Below are positions 10,781 through 21,897 of a stretch of 64,000 nucleotides of DNA, piece by piece (within the stretch, counting starts at the first letter, position 1; each line of letters opens with the position of its first letter). This DNA comes from Terana coerulea (Eukaryota > Basidiomycota > Agaricomycetes > Polyporales > Phanerochaetaceae): NCBI GenBank assembly GCA_024811115.1, contig JAKOGH010000740.1, positions 310,001-374,000 on the forward strand, in the 5' to 3' direction. Below the pieces are notes generated by a model. That model was not told the origin of the DNA. It did not search any database and was given only the letters and a program-made list of their open reading frames with translations. The position numbers and the translations under genes were made by a program.

Positions 10781-12835
10781 ATGGACACCACGACGGCATC
10801 CGGAACCCGGTCGTCAGGGTCATTCAACGAGAAAGAGAGGGAAAAGGATGTAGAGGTGGTGGTTGCATCCCATGAAGTGGCCGACGCTCAGCCGACGTCT
10901 GCTTTGGATCGCTTCTCGGCGAAGGTCTGCATGGCTTGCCAGCCGCGGACTGGAAGGACATGGGTACGAATGCGCGTTTGTGTCGTAGTTGACAAGGTAT
11001 GTACTAATCGATGATCAATGTAGGATCGAACCTACAACCGAAGAGCAACGCTCAGATAGAAGAATATACCAGATGTTCTTCGTCTGGTTTTCTGGCAACA
11101 TGAATATTCAAGCGTACGCCTCTGTTTGTTTCCGAATTCTTTCGAATGCTGATCCTCGATCTGTGTTGTAGATTCGGTGCTTCCAGCGTTGGTCCTGCCG
11201 TGTTCGGCCTTGGATTACGCACTACATTCATAACGTGCATCGTCGTGGACTTGATGTATGTTCTATGTCTCGTAACATCGACTTTGTGCTAACTGGCCTG
11301 TCGTGGACAGCGCATGTGCCTTTCCAGCCTACTTGTGCGTAACTATCTGTGAGTCCATCTCGTACACTTACTCATGTCATGCTTTAGCTGCGCCTTTGGT
11401 CCTAAACTTGGTACGAGGGCCATGGTCCAAAGCAGGTTCTCCTGGGGGTGCGTACGTTCCAACACGAAGTTTTTCCCTAGTCCTCAAAGACCTTTTCAGT
11501 TACTACGGTGCCAAGATTCCCAGCGTTCTCAACGCATTGACCATGCAAGGCTACCTCATCATCAGCTGCATGCTTGGTGGACAAACCCTCGGTGCCGTGT
11601 CGCCTCATCTCAACGCGACTCTAGGAATCGTCATCATAGGCCTTATATCCCTCGCTGTAAGCTTCGCGAAACTCGCGGCCCGGTGCACTCCTCAGTTCGC
11701 TGACGACTTGACGTTGACAGGTGACATTTTGCGGGTACCAGACCTTACATTGGTACGAGATGCTGTCGTGGTTCCCCAACGTGGTCGCTATCATCACCAT
11801 GCTGGCCGTTGGCGGGAAGACGTTGGTCAGCTTGCCTGTGGAAGACCCAACCCCGCCTCGGCTGCATCGATTTCAACCTTTGCGTCCGCTCTCGCTGTTA
11901 CCGTCGTTGCATGGTGCTCTGTCACTCCGGATTACGGCATATTCCATGACCACAAGGCCTCCAGGTAAACCAAATATATATTCTTCCGAAGTTGTTGACT
12001 GACAGGCCTTCCGATATTCAGCATGAAGGTGTTCATTTATGCATACCTAGGCTTCCTTCTATCCAGCGTGCCGATGCATCTCGTTGGCGCCGCGTTCACG
12101 GCCGGCGCATTATATGTCCCCGAATGGCAGACCGGCTTGGGCAACGGCAACGACGTGGGTGGGCTCATCGCTGCAGTCCTCTCTGGCGCTGGCGGATTTG
12201 GCAAGTTCTTGGTTGTGTGCATGGCGCTGACCACGCCGAGCACGAGCACGCCGACGATGTACACAGCGTGCACGAGCCTCATGACCGTGTCGTCCTTCTT
12301 CGCCAGGATGCCACGCTTCATATTCGCAATCATCTCGACGGCGATGTAGGTGTCTAACCTAACGTTTTGCCTACAAGCATGCTCACGGATATTCGTTCGC
12401 AGACTGATACCCGTGGGAATCGTCGGGGTGACGCATTTCTACAATACTTTCGTGCAGATACTCAGTAAGCGTACAACCACCCTTCCACACATCGTCTCAC
12501 CCATGACCTCTCGCGCAGGCTTCATCGGCTACTGGCTCGGCCCCTACGTCGCCATCGTGCTCACCGAGCACTTCGTCTTCCGGCGCACGTGGGCCGCCTA
12601 CGAGCCCGTCGCGGAGGCATGGAACCAGCCGCGCCACCGGCGGCTCGCACGGGGCTACGCCGCGCTGGCGACGCTGCTGAGCGCGATTCCGCTCATCGCG
12701 GTGTGCATGTCGCAGGAGTGGTGGACGGGCCCGGTCGCTGCCGCGGGCGCCGGCGACATTGCGATGATTATGTCGTTCGTGTACGGCGTGTGCGTGTACT
12801 CCGTAGCGCGTGCAATGGAGAAGAAGTGGTCGTGA
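10781..12835 (+). CDS. NCS1-family purine-cytosine permease, copy 1
   Basis: Eight or more exons encode a ~500-residue polytopic transporter related to the Fcy2/FcyB purine-cytosine permeases. The N-terminus has ALDRFSA, then QMFFVWFSGNMNIQAFGASS, FGPKLGTRAMVQSRFSWG, MQGYLIISCMLGGQTLGAVS, CGYQTLHWYE and PDYGIFHD, ending with FIGYWLGPYVAIVLTEHF. These are hallmark NCS1 segments, spread over about 12 membrane spans. It should import nucleobases such as cytosine, adenine or guanine by proton symport at the plasma membrane. Two single-base frame breaks are visible against copy 2: near 10921-10923 (one A too many) and in the C run 11851-11854 (one C too few). Both look like consensus errors. Confidence 0.9.
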
Positions 12836-13541
12836 ACGCACGCACAGGCGCGGGCTCTTCTGTCCGGGACTGGCCGAGCTGGCCCCCATAGCGCATGTTT
12901 TGTGGTGGTTTGAGAAACCATTCGTTAAGAGATTCATAGAGCCTAAGGCCGACTTTAACATCTCGCTTCCGCGTTTGCTGACCGTGCATCTGAGGCAGAT
13001 TGCAATAATGGTTCCCGCTCAATCATCTCTCACTTGATCATCGCTCAACGCCTCTTTGACCACTCAGGTGTGGGACAGTTCACGACGGATGGGAATATCG
13101 CGGACGCACACCGGTGCAGTTCCAGCTACGATCGGTGACCAGGGCAGTCGAGAAGAGACGGGTATAAAGTTACGTTTTCGCCCTTGTTATCAGTGCTGAG
13201 GTGGTTAATGCCACAGATACGCGCGTACCGCGACGTAGCCTTGGCCGGTGGGGAGGTTTGCCGTCGTGTTCCATAGGAAACCTAATCTGCCGGAGGAGAC
13301 TCTGGTGCTATGAGCGTGAGACCACAGCAGTCGTGTGCTCTCCTCAAATTTGCTATACCTGAATCCCACTCTTATCTCTCAACAGCTGCTTCTATTCCAC
13401 TCATTACTGCAAGATAACCTGGAAATGGGTGGTAGATACCACGGATGGCTTGCTCAGTGAGTATAAGAGCTTCTAAATGTATCTTATTCCAGCCCGAGCT
13501 GACCATCTCCCCCTTTTCCTGCTGTATAGTTTGCGAGCGCT
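12836..13541. other. Spacer between tandem permeases
   Basis: No coding frame is recognised. It holds the 3' end of copy 1 and the promoter of copy 2. Confidence 0.35.
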
Positions 13542-15717
13542 ATGGAACGTGCGTCCACAGGGTCGTTCGACTCAAAGGAGAAGGAGGCGGATGTCTTGGT
13601 TGTGACCAGGGTGGGCTCCGATGATGCTTCAGAGGCGCGGCCTACCTCTGCATTGGACCGGTTCTCGCGCAGGTTCACGGCATGGCTCACCGCCCGGGGA
13701 TTGGAAGGACACGGGTATGTGGTTTCATGTTGTTGTAATAGGCGACGCTTACCAGTTGTAGCGTTGAGCCCACCCCTCCGGAGAAGAGGTCGGATAAGCG
13801 CATCTATCAGATGTTTTTCATCTGGTTTACGGCGAATGTCAACGTCCAGGCGTATGTCCTAGGTCTTGCGCTAAAGATATATGCGCCTATTAATTTCCAT
13901 GCCTATTGCGTAGCTTTGGAGCATCTAGTGTCGGTCCTGCAGTGTTTGGTCTTGGAATTCGAACATCCTTCATCACGGTGATCATCGTGGACCTCATGTA
14001 TGTCCTGGTGTCTTGTCTGTCTGTGACTTGGCTAAAGAGTATCAATGCATCTTGCACAGAACATGCCTCTTCCCAGCCTACTTGTTCGTGCAAACACACC
14101 GCTAGGCATAAGTGAGGCATTGACTTATCATTCATAGCATCGTATTCGGCCCCAAGCTCGGTACAAGGTCCATGGTCTATAGTCGATTTTCTTGGGGGTG
14201 CGCTTGTCGTGAACCATTATCATTGATGTTGCTGATCGTAGTGTGTTGAAGGTATTACGGATCAATAATTCCAAGCATCTTGAACGTCCTCACCATGCAG
14301 GGCTATCTCATTATCAATTGTATCATCGGAGGCCAGACCCTCGGCGCGGTGTCCCCTCGCTTGAACGCGACTCTGGGTATTGTCATCATTGGACTAATAT
14401 CCCTTGCCGTACGCTCCTGCTACATTACTTCATGCCTGCATCCTACTGACATGTACATTTGGCTTCAGATGACATTTTGTGGTTATCGGGTGGTGCACTG
14501 GTGAGTATCTCAGCGAAGTGACTGACGTCATTTATCCAAGCGTGTTGCAGGTTTGAAATGCTCGCCTGGATACCCAACGTGATTGGCTTTATTATCATGC
14601 TCGCCGTCGGCGGCAAGGACCTGTCCAAACTGCCTCTAGGCGATCCAAGCCCTACAACTGCGGCGTCAATATTGACTTTTGCGGCTGCGGTGGGTGTCAG
14701 TGTTGTCTCATGGGGATCTGTCAGTCCGGACTATGGTATCTTCCATGATCATAGGGCCTCTACGTGAGCTCCTAATCCTCCAAATACAGTCGAATTGCCT
14801 GGCATATTAATGGAATTTACAGCATGCGGATATTCGTTTATGGCTATCTCGGATTCCTCCTCTCAAGCGTGAGCACCTTCTCCATTTGCTCATATAACTC
14901 TGGCTTGAGGTTCCCGCTTCCACAGATCCCCATACATCTACTAGGAATTGCATTCACTGCAGGGGCCCTACAAGTCCCTGCATGGAAAGCCGGCCTTGGG
15001 AATGGAAATGATGTTGGCGGGCTCGTTGAATCAGTGCTCGCCGAGGCTGGCGGATTCGGGAAGTTCATTACCGTCCTGATGGCCTTGTCCACTCCTAGCG
15101 CGAGCGTCCCGTCCATGTACACTGCCTGCACGAGCTTCATGACCATCCACTCCATATTTGCCAGGGTCCCTCGCTTCATCTTCGCCATCATCTCCACCGC
15201 AATGTACGTGTATTATCCCCTTCACGAGCGATAATTTACCTGGCACCATTGCAGATTGATCCCTGTAGGCATTGTCGGCGCTACCAAATTTTACGATACC
15301 TTCCTACAGATCCTCAGTGCGTGTCGACACCTTACCATGACAAACCTCTCATTTTGTATTAACTGTTAACGTGAGACTGACACCCGCTAATGTACAGGTT
15401 TCATCGGCTACTGGCTCGGCCCTTATATCGCCATCACGCTCACCGAGCACTTTGTCTTCCGGCGCGCTTCCTGGGCTGCCTACGAACCGGAACAAGCTTG
15501 GAACAAGCCACAGCACCCCAACCTCGCCCGGGGCTATGCCGCGGTGTTCACTTTCGCGACGGCGATTGGGCTCATTGTCGTGTGCATGTCACAGGACTTG
15601 TACACTGGACCGGTCGCAGCGGCCGGTACGGGAGACATTGCCATGATTGCGTCCTTTGCGTATAGCGTTGTCGTTTATACGATTGCACGGTCAGTGGAGA
15701 AGCGGTGGAGGTCATGA
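13542..15717 (+). CDS. NCS1-family purine-cytosine permease, copy 2
   Basis: A tandem paralogue of the gene immediately upstream, with the same orientation and the same order of introns. Shared blocks include PTSALDRFSRRFTAWL, FGASSVGPAVFGLGIRTSF, MQGYLIINCIIGGQTLGAVS, MLAWIPNVIGFIIMLAVGGK, PDYGIFHDHRAS and FIGYWLGPYIAITLTEHF. Family and inferred role are as for copy 1: nucleobase:proton symport at the plasma membrane. The amino-terminal cytosolic tail and several loops have diverged, so substrate preference may differ. No frame break was noticed. The tandem arrangement implies local duplication, and a degenerate third relative lies at about 22.5 kb. Confidence 0.92.
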
Positions 15718-17229
15718 GCAAGGCCTTACATATAAGTAATGGATACATGCTTCGCGCAGACTTTTCCTTGCGGGTGAAGCACTGAGGAGTGTAGAGACGC
15801 GAGCTATAAATATGCCTGTATTTGTATCCATTGCAGTAGATGCGTGTATGGCTGTAATATGGCTTTACGATTTGCTGAACTCTTCGCTAGGTGACGTCAG
15901 GCAGCTGTGTAGGATACGTCTCTATCCCTTACGGTACAACTCGATTGATCAGAAGCTTAGTCACTCAAGATAAGATTATAAGTAAGCTTTTTAAAAGCTA
16001 AGCTGCGTCAACAGAAATTTTGTACGTATTATTCGAGTTGTGGATCAGATTTATTTGGTCGTGTTTGATTCCAAAGCCTTGCGAGAAGAGCTGCCAGTTT
16101 GTATAGCGTCTTCAATCAACGATCAAACCATGTACTAGTAGCAGCAAGCTCTCTTGCGTTATAAGGTCGCTATGACAAGGTTCGAGTCGACGATGCACAG
16201 CATTTGAAGTTAAGTGCGGTATCCAGTGTATATGTATCGTTGTCCGAGTTGATCGCAGACCGGACTGCCGCAAGACGGTGCATTCTCACTATCGGGGTAC
16301 AGTTTGACGAGGTTTGCATCTCATAGGAGCTGCTGCCGTGGGCAATACCTAGCCCATTACATGAAGTGATTGACAGTGACACATGTCACAGCAGAGTTTA
16401 CATAAGTGAACCAGCCAAGATTCATTGTGCACTGCTGGTTTTATTTGGTCGTTATTTATTTCCAAAGCCTCTGATTGCTAAATTCGATGTACTTACACTT
16501 GCTATCCTCCAAGTCTGACTCCGTGACCTCCAGTATTTTGCCCACTGGCAATGGCCTACTTTCTGAGCTACTCTAGCTTCGATACTAACTTCAGGAATTG
16601 GCAGTTTTGACGAAGCACCGCACCCACAGATGACCTCTTGTGTCCGTGACAGCCGTGGGCATACCGCAAAGTTCCCAGAGTTGTGCGTGCTTCGAAACCT
16701 TGTCTTATGAGACTAACGCTCACTAGCACTGATCACACACAGCTCCGCTGCGCGTAGCGTCCAAGTCTTCCGTCTTCCGTCGCCCTTGTGCTTGTTCGTC
16801 GCTGCACCAACGAAAATCACCTTGTTCCACCAACAATTCGGTACGCAGTGTTTGCTCCGAATAAGTGGCAGGCTGCTCAATACGTACTTTTTACTCAACA
16901 GATCCAAGCATATCCTGAACAATTCTTTTGCAAAGACCGAAGCATATTCTCGCTCTGGTTGGCAATACCTCCGCCACAGGTATATACTCACATTCAGCTA
17001 ATAACTGAAGGATCTCACGCCTATGCTTGGTACAGAACTCTGAAGTACTCCACCGCCGAGCACACTGACGTACGTCTACCGGTGGTGCTATGCCAACTCC
17101 CATAGAAACGAAGGCTCATGCTAGCTATTGGCGGGCCGCTGTATTCTCAGGAAGGTCCTTTGATACTTCGAGCTCCACGTCAGTCAATATTTTAGCCCCG
17201 TAACTGGTTGAAGGAGAGCAACAACGGTT
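15718..17229. other. Intergenic with direct repeats upstream of the TPR gene
   Basis: A ~30-bp motif, core ATTTGGTCGT then a few bases and TTCCAAAGC, occurs twice (about 16049-16080 and 16440-16472). It recurs upstream of both other TPR copies (about 52147-52180, and inverted at about 31078-31125). The stretch 16500-17200 also resembles 52200-52620. This is the shared promoter region of a TPR gene family. No coding gene is recognised. Confidence 0.55.
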
Positions 17230-20200
17230 ATGGAGGACACGTCGGTGAGTTAAAATTGACACCGTTTATCACCGAATACTTGACACAGGCCTCGTCTCAG
17301 GCTCAGTTTCCGAAGATGGATGGGGAGAACGATGACATTGTGGAACGGCAACGACAGGCACTGGCATTGTGTCCCATAGATGATGAACAGTACCCTGGTG
17401 TCTTATTTGACGTCGCGCACGCCTTATATGGACGATTTGCAGAAGCAGCTGCTGCATCAGACCTGGATGAGGCCATCCAGCATTTTCACGACCTCCTCTC
17501 CATTACTCCCGCACCCAATGATCCCAATCAGGTGACGATCTTCTACAATCTCGCACATGCCTGCAACCGCCGATTTGAACAATATGACAAGTTTGAGGAC
17601 TTGAATGACTCTATCGAATTTTACCAACAGGCCCTCTCCTTGGTATTTCCTTCTGGGCACCCTATCCAAAACCACGTCATTCATAACTTAGCAGGCCGAC
17701 TGCGCACACGCTTTGAGCGGAAAGGGGAGACACAGGATTTCGAGGAATCGATCTTACTACAGCGAGCTACTCTTACGCTGTGTCCTCCTGGGCATCCTAA
17801 TCGGCACCAGTCTCTTGGCGAGCTAGCAGGTGCACTGCGGATCCGCTTTGACCATATCGGTCAGACGCAGGATCTTGAAGACTCCATTTCATTTCAACGC
17901 GAAGCTCTCGCGTTGCGTCCTTCTGAGCACCCTCACCGGCACGCCTCTTGTGGTCAACTAGCGGCTGCGCTGCGGGCCCGCTTCGATCAGTTTGGTCAGC
18001 TGCAGGATCTCGAGGAATCCATCTCGCTACATCAAGATGCCCTAATGTTACGTCCTCCTGGGCACCCTGACCGGCACTATTCCCTCAGTAACCTGGCAAG
18101 CGCACTGCTGACCCGCTTTGAGCAGCTTGGACAGCTGCGCGATCTAGATGACACCATCTCACTGGAGCGAGACGCCCTGAAGTTGCGTCCTCCCGGGCAC
18201 CCTCTTCGGCACCTCTCCCTTGACAGCCTAGCAGCTGCGCAGTGGGCTCGCTTTTGGCAGGCTGATCAGCTGTATGATGATTTTGAAGACACCCTCTCAC
18301 TACAGCGGGATGCCTTGGAATTGTATCCTCCTGACCACCCCGGCCGCCATCTCTCCCTTAACAACCTCGCACTTATGCTATGGACTCGCTTTGTGCAGAA
18401 AGGTCAGATACAAGATCTCGAGGACTGCATCTCTCTACAACGAGATGCCCTCGTTCAGTGTCATCCCGGGCACCCTAGCCGCCATCGCTTCCTTGGCAAC
18501 CTAGGTATTGCACTGAAGTACCGCTTTGACCAGATTGGTGAGATCCAGGATCTTGAAGACGCCATCTCACTACAGAAAGACACCCTAGAGCTGCGTCCTA
18601 TTGGGCACCCTGGCCGTCATGTTTGCCTCAGCAGCTTAGCAGCAGCCCTGGAGGCCCGTCATAATGTCGTTCAAGTTGGCCAGATACAGGATCTCAAGGA
18701 TTCAATCTCACTAGAGCGAGATGCCCTGGAGTTGTGTCCTGTTGGACACCCTTGGCGGCACATCTCCCTCAGAAACCTAGCCCTTCGACTTCACGTCATG
18801 TCACAGCGCTCAACAAGCAAGCCGCAGGAGATGGTAAAAGAGTGTCTACAATTGCTTGAATTCTGTGCCACCGACATTACAGACTCTGGTCCACTTTCTG
18901 CGCAGCTCATAGCTGCATCATGTTGGGCACGCATCGGACGGCAAGAAGGAGATTTCTCTGTACTGAAGGCATACCAAAGAGGTGTGGAGCTCTTGGAGCA
19001 TGTGCTAGTCATACACCCCACTCTTCAAGGACAACACCAGGTCCTTCAGGAGGCACACCCACTCTCCCTAGATGGCGCGTCGTATGCCATTGAGCAAGAC
19101 GATCTCGGAACTGCTGTACAGTTTCTTGAACAAGGAAGGTCACTTCTTTGGTCTGGGCTACGACGTTTGCGAGTCCCTCTGGACCTCTTGGAGCAGGATG
19201 ATAAGGAATTACATTGTGATTTCACTCAAACTGCTCAGCAGCTTGATGCACTTACAACGGCACTGAATCCGTTCCAAACCCAGGAAGTCATGTACAAGCC
19301 ACAACTATTGAAGGACCTCACTACATTCAAGAAGATCGCTTCAGCACCATGCTGAAGAGCAAGCGAGAACTATCCACGAGGATGGATAATTTAATCCAGA
19401 AGATTCGGACCAAACCAGGGCTGGCTCAATTTCAGAGGTTGCCCCAGTTTGGTACCCTCCAGACGCAGCAGCAGAGGGCCCGGTTATCATTGTCACTCAT
19501 AACAAGTATCGCTCCGACGCCCTAATCATTCTCCGCCGTCATGCTCCTGTCTGCGTTCCTCTATCGGACGAGTTCTACGACACCATGAAAGATATTTCAG
19601 ACAGCCTCTTAGAGGCACGCGGTGGGGGTCGTCTCGGAAGTAAACCACGGGCGTACCGCAAAATCTTGGAATCTACCCTCGAAACGCTGTGGGACCTGGT
19701 TGTAGGCCCAGTTGTGCAGCGCGTTGGAGACGTTTGGCATCCCTTACGGCTCCCGCATATGGTGGTGCCCTACATCTGTCATGTGTGGTCTACCACTGCA
19801 TGCAGCGTCACGATGATGATGGCCAATGCTACCTGTCGGATTTGTACATCCCTTCATACACATCGACCATCGCCACCTTGGTTGAAGCCCGTTCAAATAC
19901 CCACGGAATTGCTGCAGGGCATCCACCGGTCCTCCTTACTGTTGCCCAGGTTGACGCAAGCTTGGCCTACGTGGAAGAAGAACTCGCTGTCTTCCAAGAT
20001 CTTCGCCGAGTTGTTGGATCCCGTATATCTTTGGAGATAGTGCAAGGTGAACAAGCGACGCCCGAATGCGGTGGTTGACAAGCTTCAAACCGCGAATTGG
20101 GTCCATTTCGCTTGTCATGGACACCTCATCCCTGGCAAGCCTTTTGAGTCTGCGTTCATACTATCCAATCCAGATGAGCCACTCACTCTGCTTGACATCG

Positions 20201-20570
20201 CCCGTGCGCACATCCCCAACGCAGAATTCGCTTTCCTCTCCGCATGTCACTCGGCCGGAGCAGACCAGCGATAGCGCTTCCGAGAAGCCCTTCATCTTGC
20301 CGCCGCGATGCAGGTGACCGGCTTTCGCAGCGTCGTTGGCACAATGTGGCAGATGAAGGACGAGGACGGGCCAGATCTCACAAGACTATTTTATGGGGAG
20401 ATGCTTCCGGCCGCGGGAGGAGGATTATTCATTGGAGGTTGGCTACAAGCGGGCTGCGTGTCGCGTTGGCGGTGGCGACGAAGAAGCTGAGGAATAAATG
20501 GGACGCATCGGGAAGAAAAATGGCGGACAGTCTGGAGAGATGGGTCAACTACATCCATATCGGCGCATAA
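17230..20570 (+). CDS. TPR-CHAT protein; intact TPR half, CHAT half with frame breaks
   Basis: I start at ATG 17230 (MEDTS), splice over 17245-17288, and enter a 690-codon open frame to 19355. It carries about nine ~42-residue tetratricopeptide-like repeats with consensus GQLQDLEESISLQRDAL, then PPGHPxRHxSLxNLAxAL. Downstream a caspase-like CHAT peptidase domain follows: YRSDALIILRRHAP, RIWWCPTSVMCGLPLHA, then WVHFACHGHL (catalytic His) and FAFLSACHSAGA (catalytic Cys), AMQVTGFRSVVGTMWQMKDE and the usual end ERWVNYIHIGA at 20570. The CHAT half needs frame changes near 19330, 19455, 19722, 20060, 20262, 20288 and 20420, while the TPR half needs none. It may be a decaying gene, a truncated TPR protein, or poor consensus. 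The family is linked to regulated cell death and self/non-self responses; the substrate is unknown. Confidence 0.75.
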
Positions 20571-20788
20571 CACACCGTTGAGGTATATTACAGTTTCATG
20601 ACTATATGAAGCTATCCTTGACACACCTGACATAAACGGTTTAGTCAGACAACGTGTACTGTGTGTTTCGGAGCAGACACGATACAAGCTTGTTTAACAA
20701 GGCCTTACACGGTGCAATGACTACTGATTAAGCCCGAGCCATAGGTTTCTCGCGCAGCCTTAGTAATGTGTACGGTGTCAACGACAAC
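20571..20788. other. Short spacer before MITE copy 1
   Basis: Three-prime flank of the TPR-CHAT gene. It includes the left 8-bp target duplication ACGACAAC (20781-20788) of the next element. Confidence 0.4.
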
Positions 20789-21146
20789 TAGTGATTGGCA
20801 AGGGTAAACCCTCCATGCTCAGAGGGTAACCCTTACCCTTACCCTCCAATACCCTTACCTCATGAAGGGTAAGGGTTGAGGGCTACCCTTCAAACCCTTA
20901 CCAAAATAGGCTGAAAATGGTGCTTTAAGTGCCTTTCCCACTTACTTATAATGTCAGTCTTCTATTTGAGTGGCTTGCATTGGTATAGAAAGCACTTACA
21001 ACACTTGCAGCCCTCTCTAGCAATATTCCTAGTGCTTAAATAAAGACCCCTGCCAGACAAGGGTTAACTTTCCTCAACCCTTACCCTTACCCTCCGTACC
21101 CTTACCCTTAACCCTCGGAGGGTTTGCGAACCCCTGCCTATCACTA
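20789..21146. mobile_element. hAT-type MITE, copy 1 (358 bp)
   Basis: The ends read TAGTGATTGGCAAGGGT and, on the other strand, TAGTGATAGGCAGGGGTT. The element is flanked by a perfect 8-bp duplication, ACGACAAC, at 20781-20788 and 21147-21154. Both ends carry tandem CCCTTA / TAAGGG motifs as subterminal repeats, and the middle is AT-rich with no coding capacity. This is the architecture of a non-autonomous hAT element. It is nearly identical to the copy 150 bp downstream. Confidence 0.9.
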
Positions 21147-21297
21147 ACGACAACAACGTCTCGCTGACAATTGCAATCCACTACGGTGTCAGCAACAAAC
21201 GGGTGAACATGACCATACATTGAACGCAAGGCAGTGGGGCGGCATGGAAGTGATGTATAGGTTGAATAGATTCTGGGGAATAGCATCATTCGGCGCT

Positions 21298-21656
21298 TAG
21301 TGATTGGCAAGGGTAAACCCTTTATGCTCAGAGGGCAACCCTTACCCTTACCCTCCAATACCCTTACCCTCATGAAGGGTAAGGGTTAAGGGTTACCCTT
21401 CAACCCCTTGTCAAAATAGGCTGAAAACAGTGCTTTAAGTGCTTTCCCCACTTACTTATAATGTCAGTCTTCTATTTGAGTGGCTTGCATTGGTATAGAA
21501 AGCACTTACAACACTTGCAGCCCTCTCTAGCAACATGCCTGGTGCTTGAATACAGACCCCTACCAGACAAGGGTTAACTTTCCTCAACCCTTACCCTTAC
21601 CCTCTGTACCCTTACCCTTAACCCTTGGAGGGTTTGCGAACCCCTGCCTATCACTA
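21298..21656. mobile_element. hAT-type MITE, copy 2 (359 bp)
   Basis: Same orientation and almost the same sequence as copy 1. The flanking octamers TCGGCGCT (21290-21297) and TTTGCGCT (21657-21664) match at six of eight positions, so this looks like an older insertion or one with a decayed target duplication. The element encodes nothing. Confidence 0.85.
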
Positions 21657-21834
21657 TTTGCGCTTCGCAGCGGGCTTGCATATTTTACTGGCCTTGGTCG
21701 TCCTGTCCAGGAGAGGGATTGATAATCGCGAGCATTGCCCACCGTAAGGTCCATGTGATTGTTCTCGTCTCGCATGATGGATTGCGGTACTAAGACGCTG
21801 CATACACGGTGGACATGGAACTCATACCTGCATT

Positions 21835-21897
21835 CGGAAACCCGACGAGGCCGACGACCGCGAGCAGGTTGAGCTCAAGTGCGAGTCTCAAGCGCCC
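21835..21897 (-). pseudogene. Relic of an Obg/MTG2 GTPase gene
   Basis: Read on the minus strand this stretch gives RLRLALELNLLAVVGLVGFP then NAG. It matches the segment before the P-loop of the full MTG2 gene at about 50.7 kb (RLSFALELKLLADVGLVGFP NAGKST). The match stops at the P-loop Lys, and the neighbouring codons are out of frame. It is therefore a short DNA fragment of the gene rather than a working copy. It lies between MITE copy 2 and the permease relic. Confidence 0.65.

Noticed and set aside
16140..16200. tRNA-like T-arm GGTTCGAGTC
   Set aside because: No acceptor stem, D-arm or anticodon arm can be fitted around it.
17208..17229. Start of the TPR frame at 17208
   Set aside because: The codon there is TTG. 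An ATG at 17230 with a short first exon and an intron at 17245-17288 gives a normal start and matches the layout at 52626.
20810..21660. Interstitial telomere repeats
   Set aside because: The TAAGGG units lie inside two bounded elements with inverted ends and 8-bp duplications, so they belong to hAT MITEs.
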